This document shows, piece by piece, positions 15,463 to 24,713 of a stretch of 64,000 nt of DNA (within the stretch, counting starts at the first letter, position 1; the number at the start of each line of letters is the position of its first letter). The DNA is from an uncultured Paracoccaceae bacterium. Lineage in GTDB: Bacteria; Pseudomonadota; Alphaproteobacteria; Rhodobacterales; Rhodobacteraceae. The stretch lies in contig CANMIX010000016.1 in assembly GCA_947497985.1 (NCBI GenBank), forward strand, positions 1 to 64,000, written 5' to 3'. The position numbers and the translations under genes are program-made. The notes under the pieces are model-generated. The model was not told the origin of the DNA. It saw only the letters and a program-made list of their open reading frames with translations, and made no database searches.

Positions 15463-16619
15463 ACGGCGGCTTTCGCTGTCGGTGCGGTGTTCAGTGCACC
15501 CAAGACCGCTTCAGTGTCGCCCCCCAAGATCGGCGAGGTCTTGCCAATTGGATTGGGTTTCCCGTCAAAGATGAGCGCTGATCCGAAGGTTTTGGTTTCC
15601 ACGCCGTTGGGCAAAGTCAGATCTTGAACATAGCCCATATGTGCCACTTGAGGATCTGCCAATGCTTGGGAATATGTATTGATGGGGCTTGATGGAACGC
15701 CGGTTGCCGCAAAAGCATCCAGCCAATATTGGGCGGGCTGGGTTGCAAAAATCTTCTCTAGGATGACCAATAGTTCCTGTTGGTTGGCGGCTCTTTGGGT
15801 CGGGTTTGCAAAGCGGTCTTCGTTTACAAGATCTTGCCGCCCAACAACCTCACAGACCGAAGCCCATAGTTTATTATTACCCGCTGCCATCCCAAAATAT
15901 CCATCCTGCGCCTTGAAGGCCTGATAGGGGGCGTTGCGTGGATGGGCGGATCCCAATTTTCGCGGATCTTTTTCGGTGCCAAAATATTCGCTGGTTTGTA
16001 GCGCGCCAATCGCAAGGGTTGCACCTAGCATTGCGACATCAATATGCGTTCCCTGACCTGTTTCCTTTGCGCTGTGAAGTGCGGACACAAGGCCATATGC
16101 GCCGTATAATCCGGATACGAAATCACACAAGGGAACGCCGCATTTTACAGGTGCTCCACCTGGTTCGCCTGTAACGCTCATGACGCCAGCCATTGCCTGC
16201 ATCGTTAAGTCAAATCCTCCTTCACGCGAACGTGGACCGGATTGGCCGAATGCTGAGATAGAGCAGTATATAAGCTGTGGTTTCAATTTGGACATCTCTT
16301 TGTATCCGATCCCGTTGCGATCCATCACGCCAGGGCGGAAGTTCTCGATCACGGCATCCGCAGATAGGATCAGATCACGCGCGGCCTGCACGCCTTCATC
16401 TGACTTCAGATCAAGCACGATAGATTTTTTCCCACGGTTGATTGAAGCAAAGTTTTGCGAATATCCATCTGAAATGGGTGGCCAAGACCGCATTGCATCA
16501 CCCTGAGCTCGCTCGACTTTGATCAGATCGGCCCCCATGTCTGCCAGCAGCATCCCACAAAACGGCCCAGCGGCCACCTCACAAAATTCAATGATTTTAA
16601 TATCTTGAAGAGGTCGCAT
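15459..16619 (-). CDS. CaiB/BaiF-family CoA-transferase
   Basis: A 386-residue family III CoA-transferase. Diagnostic motifs are IIEFCEVAAGPFCGMLLADM then GADLIKVER near the N-terminus, INRGKKSIVLDLKSDEG, and AVIENFRPGVMDRNGIGY. The Asp that forms the CoA-acyl anhydride lies near GFDLTMQAMAG. It moves CoA between carboxylic acids. The start at 16619 has AGGACA upstream; a frame to 16637 lacks one. It is the first large gene of the operon CaiB-ECH-betaN-betaC-alpha-amidase, all with overlapping ends. Confidence 0.87.
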   Translation of the reverse strand: MRPLQDIKIIEFCEVAAGPFCGMLLADMGADLIKVERAQGDAMRSWPPISDGYSQNFASINRGKKSIVLDLKSDEGVQAARDLILSADAVIENFRPGVMDRNGIGYKEMSKLKPQLIYCSISAFGQSGPRSREGGFDLTMQAMAGVMSVTGEPGGAPVKCGVPLCDFVSGLYGAYGLVSALHSAKETGQGTHIDVAMLGATLAIGALQTSEYFGTEKDPRKLGSAHPRNAPYQAFKAQDGYFGMAAGNNKLWASVCEVVGRQDLVNEDRFANPTQRAANQQELLVILEKIFATQPAQYWLDAFAATGVPSSPINTYSQALADPQVAHMGYVQDLTLPNGVETKTFGSALIFDGKPNPIGKTSPILGGDTEAVLGALNTAPTAKAAV

Positions 16620-16770
16620 ATTTTGTCCTTTTGACACTACATCGCTAGACGCTGGTCAAGACTGACCAGCATAAAAACGGTTGGGATTCACTTTTCAGGC
16701 GGCGAAATGGCCCGTGTGGGATTTTGAACAGGGGCACGGCGAAGTCGGCCCGAATTTTGCTTATGACTAT

Positions 16771-16884
16771 TCAGCCGAATCCACGGAGGGCATAAATGGC
16801 CTTTCCCGCGGCCGCGTTGCGCGCAGGCGGGCAGCTGCCCAGTTTAACAAATGCCCTGAGCGCTTTGATAGCAGGCTTATCCAA
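16771..16884 (-). CDS. Possible 37-residue leader peptide
   Basis: A small frame starts at TTG with an AGGAG ribosome site seven bases upstream. It reads DKPAIKALRAFVKLGSC, then a short Ala/Arg/Gly-rich tail. It lies between the putative promoter at 16919-16946 and the CaiB gene, so it would be at the front of the operon transcript. I recognise no family; it could equally be chance coding in a 5' leader. Confidence 0.28.
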   Translation of the reverse strand: MDKPAIKALRAFVKLGSCPPARNAAAGKAIYALRGFG

Positions 16885-16918
16885 AATTGACTCCTATAAT
16901 GCTGAGGGCCATGTTTTG

Positions 16919-16946
16919 ATAATATAGGCGCAGAAGGCTATGTCAA
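16919..16946 (-). promoter_or_regulatory. Candidate sigma70-type promoter of the nitrile hydratase operon
   Basis: Minus-strand TTGACA (16941-16946) and TATTAT (16919-16924) are separated by 16 bases, 26 bp downstream of palindrome S2. Good consensus match and position; no transcript data. Confidence 0.55.
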
Positions 16947-16971
16947 TTTTTTTCTGTATTATGATTTTCGT

Positions 16972-16986
16972 TTCCGTAATACGGAA
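16972..16986. promoter_or_regulatory. Operator S2, perfect 15-bp palindrome
   Basis: TTCCGTAATACGGAA is an exact inverted repeat around a central A. A degenerate second copy (AATCATAATACAGAA on the minus strand) lies at 16952-16966, directly before the -35 box. IclR proteins often bind such palindromes, and an iclR gene begins about 200 bp away at 17181. Confidence 0.72.
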
Positions 16987-17180
16987 AGATGGCGCTTTGA
17001 GGCAGGTATGACGTGACAGATATTTCCGACCGCACGGTCGCCATATGGGGCGTGCCCATGGTTTGCTTTCGCTCTGCCGACCGCCACCGCATGGTCAGGT
17101 TTGCATTTATCAAAGAGTGGCAGCGCCTTTTCACCTAGAGGCTGTCGCCAGCTTTTCTTCGCTTCAAAGCTATGGGGTTT

Positions 17181-18005
17181 TTACATCTCGGGTTGATCTA
17201 ATGCGTCCCAGACCGAGCCCGTGCAACCCATGCTAGCAGAAATATTCTCAGCGTATTCGATCAACTGTGGTGCGACAGCTTTGAGCTGTTTTTCAGAAAC
17301 ACGGCTTGCAGGGGCTGACAGGCCTATGGCACTGACGACGCGCCCTAACGCACAGGATATTGGTGCACTTACCCCTATCACATCCTTACGCCATTCGCCT
17401 TGGTTCACGGCATATTTTTGCGCGCGGATTATGCTGGCATGAGTCGAGAACGCTTCTGGCTGCACAATTGTCTTTTCCGTGTGGGCGGTCGCTCCAGCCA
17501 TGACATTGTGGATGACATCATCAGTTTGATAGGCCAGCATCGCCTTTCCTGTTGCGGTGCAATAGGCTGGCGCGCGTCCGCCTAGGTGCGTGTAGGCACG
17601 GACCGGTTCACGGCTTTCAATCTTGTCAATGTAGAGCACTTGGTTCTCGAACAGCTCTGACAAATGAACCGTTTCGCCGGTCGCTTCAGCAAGCATCTGC
17701 ATATATGGCCTCGCAACGTCACGCACGCTAACGCGAGAGATGACCTGACTTCCCAGCTCCCACACCTTCAGGGACGCGGTGTAAAGAGTGTCATTGGGTT
17801 TACGGACATAGCCCAACGTCATGAGCGTTTGCAGTAGGCGATGGACATTGCTTTTACCGAGGTCAGCCTCATTGGCCAACTCTGTGATCCCCATCGGCGA
17901 GTTGTTTTTCGAAAGAATTTCTAGAAGGCTGAACGCTTTTACAACTGCTTTATCCACGGGTTCTTTCCACAATTTAAAAGTCCCTAAGTAGGGTTGAATT
18001 CGCAT
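17181..18005 (-). CDS. IclR-family transcriptional regulator
   Basis: A 274-residue regulator with an N-terminal winged helix (KAFSLLEILSKNNSPMGITE, then LANEADLGKSNVHRLLQTLM) and a C-terminal IclR effector domain (VHLSELFENQVLYIDKIESR; GRAPAYCTATGKAMLAYQ; VSAPISCALGRVVSAIGLS). ATG 18005 is preferred to TTG 18014 for its ribosome site. It sits between the nitrile hydratase operon and the amidase 2/TRAP operon and is the best candidate to bind the S1-S4 palindromes. The effector may be an acid or amide of the pathway. Confidence 0.9.
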   Translation of the reverse strand: MRIQPYLGTFKLWKEPVDKAVVKAFSLLEILSKNNSPMGITELANEADLGKSNVHRLLQTLMTLGYVRKPNDTLYTASLKVWELGSQVISRVSVRDVARPYMQMLAEATGETVHLSELFENQVLYIDKIESREPVRAYTHLGGRAPAYCTATGKAMLAYQTDDVIHNVMAGATAHTEKTIVQPEAFSTHASIIRAQKYAVNQGEWRKDVIGVSAPISCALGRVVSAIGLSAPASRVSEKQLKAVAPQLIEYAENISASMGCTGSVWDALDQPEM

Positions 18006-18145
18006 TTTTGTCAATCTTCTAGATCGTGGTCAACGGTGCGGTTGGCGCTGATGGCTTGCGGCTCTCCCAAAGGAATTTGAGATATATCAAAGCGTATCCT
18101 GTGAACATGGCCACCCCGGAAGTGTCCTTTGCGGCAGAGGCGGCC

Positions 18146-19537
18146 CTAGGAAGATTCCAATTGAGCCAGCGCCGCTTCGACGGCCGCAGCTGCGCGGAAG
18201 GCTAGTGCATCCTGATGCTTGGGCGCGATGATCTGAATGCCAAATGGCATGCCTTTGTGATCCAGCCCCGAGGGAACCGAAACGATCGGGCAGCCCATCA
18301 AGGACAGAGCCCAAGTCACGGCGTACCAGCCCACATAATCGACCACTGGCTCACCGTTTATTTCAGTCGGAAAGGGTACCCCAACAGGAAAAGGGGAAAC
18401 TGCGGTCGACGGGCAAATGAGGATATCATAGGTGTCAAAAAGTTTTTGAAATTCTTTAAAAACAACTGTGTGGGCCACTTTGGCTTTGGCGGCCTGAGTA
18501 AAGGTTAGGTTCTCAGCCAAGACCAGATTGTTACGGACATTCTCGCCGAGCTTTTCGCAATCAGCCTCGCCCAGTTTGTAAGCGCGTGCATAAACATCCA
18601 TGACTCGGATGGATTCGAAGATATCTGGGGCTGCCGATAAATCAACGCCCAAAGGGCCCACTTTCTCGAAGCAGGGAGACAGAGCTGAAACTACATTTTC
18701 AAAAGTTTGCTGAATGCCATGTTCCAAGGTAGCCAATCCAAGATCTGCTGATATGCCAACTTTGAGCGCCCCCAAATCAATCAGAGTCAGCACCGTCCTG
18801 TTTGACAAAGGGGCGGCGCGTGGATCGTCTAATGCGTCACCTTCAATGGCGGTCATACACAGGGCCGCATCTGCGACGGAACGTGCCATTGGACCTTCGG
18901 TCCAAAGAGGCGAATGGCCAACAGCCAATGTGCTGCAGGGCACACGTCCTGGTGTTGGGCGCATCCCAACGACGCCACAAAAAGACGCTGGAATGCGCAG
19001 GCTGCCACCAAAATCCGAACCAATGGCCAGCGGTGCCATGCCACAGGCGACGGCCACTGCGGATCCACCCGATGATCCTCCGCTAGTAAGGTCTGTATTG
19101 TGGGGATTGCGCGTGGCGCCGAACACTTTGTTAAAGGTGTTTGCCCCAGCACCGAATTCAGGGGTGTTGGTTTTTCCCAGAATGATCGCCCCAGCATCGC
19201 GCAGCCGTTGGATGACCGCAGCATCGAATTCGGGGATATAATCTTTGTAGTGGAGCGATCCGTAAGTGGTGGCGAGCCCCTTTGTTTCGATCAAATCCTT
19301 GATCAAAACCGGCAAGCCAAAAAGTGGGGGAAGCTCAGGCAAAGTAGGGCGCGCCTGGTCCATTTCAGCGGCCTGTTGTCGCGCATCCTCATAGCAGGTT
19401 GCAACGACCGCGTTCACCTCTGGGTTACGAGATTCGATCCGCGTGATGCAGCTTTCTAACAATGCGGAAACGCTCAAAGAGCCTTCTTCGATCTGACGAC
19501 GTGCATCGACAGCAGATAGATCGCATGGGTGTGTCAT
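18146..19537 (-). CDS. Amidase (amidase-signature family), copy 2
   Basis: A 463-residue amidase close in sequence to copy 1. Triad residues are K80 (PVLIKDLIETKG), S155 (GGSSGGSAVA) and S179 (GSDFGGSLRIPAS). The start at 19537 has GAGG seven bases upstream; the frame extension to 19561 lacks a site. It follows dctM by 140 bp on the same strand and is probably the last gene of the dctPQM transcript under S3. Coupling an amidase to a TRAP importer suggests hydrolysis of an imported amide or of the pathway amide. Confidence 0.9.
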   Translation of the reverse strand: MTHPCDLSAVDARRQIEEGSLSVSALLESCITRIESRNPEVNAVVATCYEDARQQAAEMDQARPTLPELPPLFGLPVLIKDLIETKGLATTYGSLHYKDYIPEFDAAVIQRLRDAGAIILGKTNTPEFGAGANTFNKVFGATRNPHNTDLTSGGSSGGSAVAVACGMAPLAIGSDFGGSLRIPASFCGVVGMRPTPGRVPCSTLAVGHSPLWTEGPMARSVADAALCMTAIEGDALDDPRAAPLSNRTVLTLIDLGALKVGISADLGLATLEHGIQQTFENVVSALSPCFEKVGPLGVDLSAAPDIFESIRVMDVYARAYKLGEADCEKLGENVRNNLVLAENLTFTQAAKAKVAHTVVFKEFQKLFDTYDILICPSTAVSPFPVGVPFPTEINGEPVVDYVGWYAVTWALSLMGCPIVSVPSGLDHKGMPFGIQIIAPKHQDALAFRAAAAVEAALAQLESS

Positions 19538-19676
19538 TGATTTCCTCACGCCACGGGACAAGCCGCAGTTGTCATTTGGTGTATGTTTAGAGAAAGGTGT
19601 TTGAAAGAGGTCGGCGGTCCGAACTAACTGCCCAAGTATCCTAAAGGCAAACTGTGTTCGGGCCGCCGGACTGTGG

Positions 19677-20960
19677 TCACCTAAACCACAAGATTGTTGA
19701 CGGCATGAAGGCGATCGTAAAGCAAATCAAGATCAATGCAACGAAGGCAGGTATGGCGCGCACGGCAATCCGCATGAAGGGCTCCCCACTCACCGCCGAA
19801 GCGGCAAATAGGTTAATCCCCACGGGCGGCGTAATGAAACCGACTGACAGCGTAGACACAATAAAAACGCCAAAGTGCACCGGATCAAATCCAAGCTGCT
19901 GACCAATCGGGTAGAGGATTGGCATGATCACCAGAATAGCCGCGATTGGTTCCAACAAGCAGCCGATGACCAACAGCATGAGGACAATCAATCCAACTGA
20001 CACCACAAAGCTCACTTCGAAAGAGGTGAAGACTTCAACGATCGTGCTGGGCACGCGCAAGATCGCAAGAACTTCGGCGAAAAGGATCGAAAAGGCGATG
20101 ATCGGGGCCAAGATCCCCGTCGTGCGTGATGCGGCCGTGAAGATATCGCCAATCTCGCTGAACTTGATTTCCCGCGCCAAGAAAAGCTCCACCAAGAAAA
20201 CATACCCGACAGCAACTGCCGCTGCTTCTGTCGGTGTGAAGAACCCACCGTAGATGCCGCCCAAAATGACCACAGGCGCGCCAAAGCCGTAGCGGGCTTG
20301 CCAGAGTGCCTTAAGTGCCGTTTCACCTGAAAAAGCGGTGCGTTCGCTCGCGCCCCAAACGCCAAATCTGCACACGAGATAGTTCGCGACGCATAGGCCA
20401 AAGGCAATCATAAATCCGGGTAGAATGCCTGCGACAAACAGATCACCAACAGATGTAGCCGTTGCGATACCGTAAATGATGAAGATCAGGCTGGGCGGCA
20501 CAATAACGCCTAGAATCCCACCCGAAGCCGCAAGAGAGGCTGCATAGCTTGGATCGTATCCTTTGCGTTTCAACGCTGGCACCATGATCTTGCCGATGGT
20601 GGCCGTGTCGGCCGAGCTGGAGCCGCTGGTTCCGGCAAAAAAGAAACAGCCGAAAATGGTAGCCATGCCCAATCCGCCACGCAACCACCCCACAAGTGCT
20701 TCGCCCAAGTTGATCAAATCCCGTGCGATACGTCCGCGCGAAATCACTTCGCCGGCCAGAATAAACAACGGCATCGCAAGCAACGCCCAGCTGTCGAGGC
20801 TGGCAAAAAGGGTCGTGCTTAGGCTGCTAAGGGAATAGGCGCCTGTCAACCCTATCAAGGACAAAGAGCCAACGGCAAGCACTACAAAAAGAGGCAATCC
20901 TATGACCAGATGAATGACCATGAGCGAGATAACAATCCCAGCGATTTGTGAATCATCCAT
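19677..20960 (-). CDS. dctM: TRAP transporter large permease (DctM)
   Basis: A 427-residue protein with about twelve membrane helices and DctM signatures: GLPLFVVLAVGSL, LAMPLFILAGEVISRG, FAGTSGSSSADTATIGKIMV, GGIYGGFFTPTEAAAVAVGY and GFITPPVGINLFAASAVSG. It forms the sodium-coupled channel of a TRAP importer with the adjacent small permease and binding protein. It starts two bases after dctQ stops. The substrate is unknown but is likely pathway-related from its regulon partners. Confidence 0.93.
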   Translation of the reverse strand: MDDSQIAGIVISLMVIHLVIGLPLFVVLAVGSLSLIGLTGAYSLSSLSTTLFASLDSWALLAMPLFILAGEVISRGRIARDLINLGEALVGWLRGGLGMATIFGCFFFAGTSGSSSADTATIGKIMVPALKRKGYDPSYAASLAASGGILGVIVPPSLIFIIYGIATATSVGDLFVAGILPGFMIAFGLCVANYLVCRFGVWGASERTAFSGETALKALWQARYGFGAPVVILGGIYGGFFTPTEAAAVAVGYVFLVELFLAREIKFSEIGDIFTAASRTTGILAPIIAFSILFAEVLAILRVPSTIVEVFTSFEVSFVVSVGLIVLMLLVIGCLLEPIAAILVIMPILYPIGQQLGFDPVHFGVFIVSTLSVGFITPPVGINLFAASAVSGEPFMRIAVRAIPAFVALILICFTIAFMPSTILWFR

Positions 20961-20962
20961 GG

Positions 20963-21493
20963 TTATATTCCTCCGTGACTAGCGGCTTGTGGGGCCAACG
21001 GGCTAAATTGATCTGGTGCAAATCTGCGGCCTAAGCGTTGGAATATGCGGATGATCATAAGGCCCCATCCGAGCGGCAGGGCCAATTGAGCCCAAGACAG
21101 GTTCACCGGCAGGGCATGCATGCGGATATTTGCCATCTGTTGAATTTGCATAAGCTGGATAGAATAGAAAATGACGGCGATAGACACCGCAACACAGAGC
21201 AAGTCGATGTAGGTTTCGAGAATCTTTCGCACCTTCGTTCCTAGCCGGTCGGGGATCAGATCAATGCGGATATGTTCATCATGACGAAAGGCTTCGGCAG
21301 CTGCGAAATAGGCAAAATAGACAAATGCATAGCGCGCCGTCATCTCGCCCCACGTTGTCGAATGCGCAAAAAAGTAACGCATTGCCACTTCGCTGATAAT
21401 GATCAAAAAGAAATACGCGTAGGCAAGAACTATGAACCATCTAATGAAAGGTCCATCAAAAAATCGGAGTACGCTCCATAACTTGGAATTCAT
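20963..21493 (-). CDS. dctQ: TRAP transporter small permease (DctQ)
   Basis: A 176-residue protein with four predicted membrane helices and the DctQ motif around EVAMRYFFAHSTTWGEMTARY (residues ~36-56), followed by EAFRHDEHIRIDLI. It is the small membrane subunit partnering the DctM encoded next. A stem-loop separates it from dctP upstream. Confidence 0.9.
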   Translation of the reverse strand: MNSKLWSVLRFFDGPFIRWFIVLAYAYFFLIIISEVAMRYFFAHSTTWGEMTARYAFVYFAYFAAAEAFRHDEHIRIDLIPDRLGTKVRKILETYIDLLCVAVSIAVIFYSIQLMQIQQMANIRMHALPVNLSWAQLALPLGWGLMIIRIFQRLGRRFAPDQFSPLAPQAASHGGI

Positions 21494-21518
21494 GTTGTCA
21501 TCTTCTTTTCTGGATGAA

Positions 21519-21539
21519 GCACCCGGAAAAACCGGGTGC
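21519..21539 (-). terminator. Intercistronic hairpin between dctP and dctQ
   Basis: GCACCCGG and CCGGGTGC form an 8-bp stem around a five-base A-rich (minus: T-rich) loop, 14 bases after the dctP stop. Such hairpins commonly protect the abundant binding-protein mRNA from decay or reduce permease transcription. Confidence 0.6.
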
Positions 21540-21552
21540 CTGCTGTATTTGG

Positions 21553-22611
21553 TTAAGCTTGCAGCTCAAGGATTTCATCAAAGGATTCACGGCCGAAGGC
21601 ATCTTTTAGACCATCATATTCGCTGCGTTGGTGGCCCATCGCTTCGATCCAGACTTCTTTTTCGCTTTTCTGAAGTTGGGTAACTTCGATGCCGGAATCC
21701 TGCCACAGCTTAACCATCGCACCATTGGCTTTCAGCTGCTCTGCGCGCTGGAAGGCATAGCTTTCAAGGCCCGCGCGCATGATGGCTTCCTGAATGTTGG
21801 CTGGTAAACCGTCAAACCAGCGCTTGCTCAGCGTGGTGATGTGGCAGTTGAAGTTCAGCTCATACAGTGTGGCACTGGCAAGCGTTTCGTGGATCTTCGT
21901 CGCTGTGAGCGGGCCAAGTCCCACGCTCAATGCGTCAGCTGCACCTTGTTGCATGGCTTGGTAGGCTTCGCCCCAAGCGATGGAAACTGGGCTGGCCGAG
22001 GTCAGCTTAAACATCACATCTTCCACGCGCGTCCCGTTGGTCCGCACTTTCAAGCCTGCCAGATCTTCGGGTGTTTTGACGACACGGTTTACCTTTTTGC
22101 TGACGCCAAGCACGCGGAAACCTGCATTGGCCCACATGCCAGGCACAACTTGGAAGCCGTTGGACGCGGGCAGGGACAGGAACGCGGAATCGCGGAACCC
22201 GTCTTTTTGAATGGTGTCTTCAAATTGTTCGTTTGAGGCAAAGAGATATGGGAAATCCAAAATGTTATATACTTCGGAATAATTCACAAAGTTCCCGGTG
22301 GAGAGTTGGCAGCCCTGAATGGCGCCCGTCAGCACCTTTTGAGGCAGTACGTTTTGGCCGCCCAAGCTGCCTGCCTCGTGAATATCAACGAATAATTCCC
22401 CCTCAGAGTATTCTTCTGCGGCAGCCTTAAACTGAGCCAAGCCGGTGATCATGTATTCTTCGGTGGCGGCACCAAATGTATGCCCGAACGTCAATGTGTG
22501 CTTTGCTGCGGCTGATGCCCGTGTGATCAGTGCAGGTGACGCAACCACAAGCGTTCCAGCAGCTGTTGTGTGTTTTAGAAACTTTCTTCTTGTGAGGTTA
22601 GTAGCGGTCAT
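21553..22611 (-). CDS. dctP: TRAP transporter solute-binding protein (DctP)
   Basis: A 352-residue periplasmic receptor. The N-terminus MTATNLTRRKFLKHTTAAGT carries a twin-arginine signal (RRKFLK) rather than the common Sec signal. The mature protein shows the DctP fold with GGQNVLPQKVLTGAIQG, DLAGLKVRTNGT (ligand-carboxylate Arg) and ASPVSIAWGEAYQAMQQGA. The Tat signal suggests export in a folded or cofactor-bound state. S3 lies 111 bp upstream. Confidence 0.92.
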   Translation of the reverse strand: MTATNLTRRKFLKHTTAAGTLVVASPALITRASAAAKHTLTFGHTFGAATEEYMITGLAQFKAAAEEYSEGELFVDIHEAGSLGGQNVLPQKVLTGAIQGCQLSTGNFVNYSEVYNILDFPYLFASNEQFEDTIQKDGFRDSAFLSLPASNGFQVVPGMWANAGFRVLGVSKKVNRVVKTPEDLAGLKVRTNGTRVEDVMFKLTSASPVSIAWGEAYQAMQQGAADALSVGLGPLTATKIHETLASATLYELNFNCHITTLSKRWFDGLPANIQEAIMRAGLESYAFQRAEQLKANGAMVKLWQDSGIEVTQLQKSEKEVWIEAMGHQRSEYDGLKDAFGRESFDEILELQA

Positions 22612-22721
22612 TACGAGACTCCCTGGTTTGTTTTATGTCGCGGTCGCATCAGCGAGAGCGGTGGTCTACGCTTCAATGCTATTATTAGGCTTGCCATGGT
22701 GTCAATTTTTTCAGAAGTGCG

Positions 22722-22736
22722 TTCTGCATTGTGGAA
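22722..22736 (-). promoter_or_regulatory. Operator S3, putative IclR-type palindrome
   Basis: Minus strand TTCCACAATGCAGAA, upstream of the dctPQM-amidase 2 unit. A minus-strand TTGACA lies at 22700-22705, the same relation to the palindrome as at S2. Confidence 0.65.
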
Positions 22737-22895
22737 TAGATCACATCATCTCTCCAGCTTTTGTGAGAAATAGTGCAAATTTTTTGCACAACTGATCTAT
22801 GTTGCAGCGAGAATAAGCTGAGTTGATGCAAGGTGAATTGCTAAGATAGCAAATCCAGCTTGTTGATTGGATGTGCAGACCCTTTCCCATCACCA

Positions 22896-23642
22896 CTACA
22901 CGGCGCGCGCGATGCACAAGAGGCCAGCGAAAAACACCAGACCCAAGGCCAAACGCTCGACCAATTTTACATTCAATCGGTTGTGAAGCAGCTCTCCTAG
23001 ATATCCGCCAATCAGCGCAGGCCCCAAAAGGACGATTGCCATCCAAAATGCATCTGGCTGAACTTGCCCGCTCAGGAAAGCGGCGATGAGAGAGACGCAT
23101 GCAAGAAGAGAAAACGTCGAAATGAGCATCGCGCGGCGCTGTCTTTTCGGCATCCCCATCTGACCCATAAAATAGATCGTTATCGGCGGTCCGGGCATGC
23201 CAACGCTGCTGCTCATCACGCCAGCCAACATACCACAGGCAACGTTCGCCGGACGTGTCGCGCGAATTTTTATCACTCCTGGGAAAAACCCAAGAATACT
23301 GGCGGCGGCAACCACGCAAAAACCCATGATAAGCAAAACAATGTCCGGATCTGCATAGGTCAACACCACAACCCCAAGAGGCGTTGTCAGGATGCCGCCG
23401 AGTGCCAGTTGCCGCAAAAGGGACCAGTCCAATTCGGCCTTGAACTCAAAAGCGGTCGGCACCCCAAGGAAGACTTGCAGCCACAAAACGATAATCACCA
23501 GTTGCTGTGGCGGTAAAAGCAACGACAATAATGGGGCGCCGATCAGCGCAAAACCAAATCCGGTGAGCCGCCTTGCGGCAGAGGCAATCATAACCACAAG
23601 ACCTGCGGCCATGATCACACTTATAGGTTGGGACAACTGCAC
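22896..23642 (-). CDS. TauE/SafE-family membrane transporter
   Basis: A 248-residue protein with about eight membrane helices. The RRLTGFGFALIGAPLL segment and the repeated SSSVGMPGPPITIYFMGQ motif are those of the TauE/SafE (DUF81) family of putative anion exporters, some of which release sulfite or sulfoacetate. It starts six bases after the nitrilase stop, so it is in the nitrilase-TRAP operon. The exported species is unknown; a sulfur or organic anion by-product is possible. Confidence 0.82.
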   Translation of the reverse strand: MQLSQPISVIMAAGLVVMIASAARRLTGFGFALIGAPLLSLLLPPQQLVIIVLWLQVFLGVPTAFEFKAELDWSLLRQLALGGILTTPLGVVVLTYADPDIVLLIMGFCVVAAASILGFFPGVIKIRATRPANVACGMLAGVMSSSVGMPGPPITIYFMGQMGMPKRQRRAMLISTFSLLACVSLIAAFLSGQVQPDAFWMAIVLLGPALIGGYLGELLHNRLNVKLVERLALGLVFFAGLLCIARAV

Positions 23643-23648
23643 CCGCCT

Positions 23649-24677
23649 CTACCCTGCGACTTCTGTCTCGTGGGCAAAGGATGTCTCGTCCTCGTGCGAC
23701 GTCCGTTTGCTTCTACCGGAAAAGTGCAGCGGCGCTTGTCGTTCACGGTTTACCTCTACGCGGAAAACATCGTGGCGGTTGTAGTAGCCTGCCATGTCGT
23801 GGTGCTGCTTCAACTCAGTTAGCATTGGAATGTCCACATCCGCTACCACCAGCCCTTCGGTGCCGCACAATGTACCACCCAAGGCCGCACCATCGGGGGC
23901 CACAATCATCGACGCCGCGCCAACACATTGACGCAACATCGCCTCCGCTGCGGAATCGCCGTCGCAGATGGCTTGAATACCAGCATCATCAAGGGCAGCG
24001 GAGGATACTACAGTAAACGTCTTGGCCTCAAAGCTGTGGGCTGCCGCGCGCACGCGAATGGCTTCGGACAGATCGTAGGGTGCGCCGCCGGCGGGATCGC
24101 GGAAGGGCCAAATAGACGGGTAGGAGGCGCAGTGGATTTGTTCACCTTGGGCCATCAAAGCATAGCGCGCCAGCGGGTTGCCGTTCTCGCCGCAAATCAG
24201 GCCGCCAACACGGCCAAAGGGCAGCTCTTCGACGGTCAAACCATTGCCGTCACCGCGGCTCCAGACCAGCTTTTCATAGAAGGTCGGCACCAGCTTGCGG
24301 TGGTGAATGCGAATTTCGCCCTCTGCATCAATCAAGATTGCACTGTTCCAAAGACACCCTTCGGAATAGCTGGCCCGTTCTGAGAACCCTAGCCAAACAG
24401 CAATCCGCGCATTGCGCGCTGCATCGCGGATACGTGCAATTTCGGGACCATCAATGCGCAATGAAGCTGCGGCAAAACGCGCGAATTTTGCGTGGGCATC
24501 GATCGGGCGCAGATATGCATGCCAGATCGGAAAACCGGGTAGAAAGCTCTCTGGGAAGGCCACAAGATCAGCACCATCTTTGCTGGCAAGATCAATGTAA
24601 CGGAGTGTTTTTTGTACACCAGCTTCTACATCAAAGAAAGTTGATGCTAGGTGGGCAGCCGCAAGACGAGTGCTCAT
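23649..24677 (-). CDS. Nitrilase (carbon-nitrogen hydrolase)
   Basis: A 342-residue nitrilase hydrolysing nitriles directly to carboxylate and ammonia. The Glu-Lys-Cys triad is clear: E43 in VAFPESFLPGFP, K128 in HHRKLVPTFYEKLVW and C162 in GGLICGENGNPLARYAL. The HASYP-type motif after the Cys (IHCASYPSIWPF) fits the true nitrilase branch rather than amidases. Cyanide dihydratases share these motifs and remain an alternative. It follows the TRAP permease by 36 bases and precedes the TauE gene. Confidence 0.9.
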   Translation of the reverse strand: MSTRLAAAHLASTFFDVEAGVQKTLRYIDLASKDGADLVAFPESFLPGFPIWHAYLRPIDAHAKFARFAAASLRIDGPEIARIRDAARNARIAVWLGFSERASYSEGCLWNSAILIDAEGEIRIHHRKLVPTFYEKLVWSRGDGNGLTVEELPFGRVGGLICGENGNPLARYALMAQGEQIHCASYPSIWPFRDPAGGAPYDLSEAIRVRAAAHSFEAKTFTVVSSAALDDAGIQAICDGDSAAEAMLRQCVGAASMIVAPDGAALGGTLCGTEGLVVADVDIPMLTELKQHHDMAGYYNRHDVFRVEVNRERQAPLHFSGRSKRTSHEDETSFAHETEVAG

Positions 24678-24713
24678 GAAGAGTATTCCTATAGTTCAGT
24701 CAAAATAAAAAGG

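Noticed and set aside
17008-17136. Short plus-strand frame VTDISDRTVAIWGVPMV between S2 and iclR
   Set aside because: No start with ribosome site and no family match; left as intergenic.
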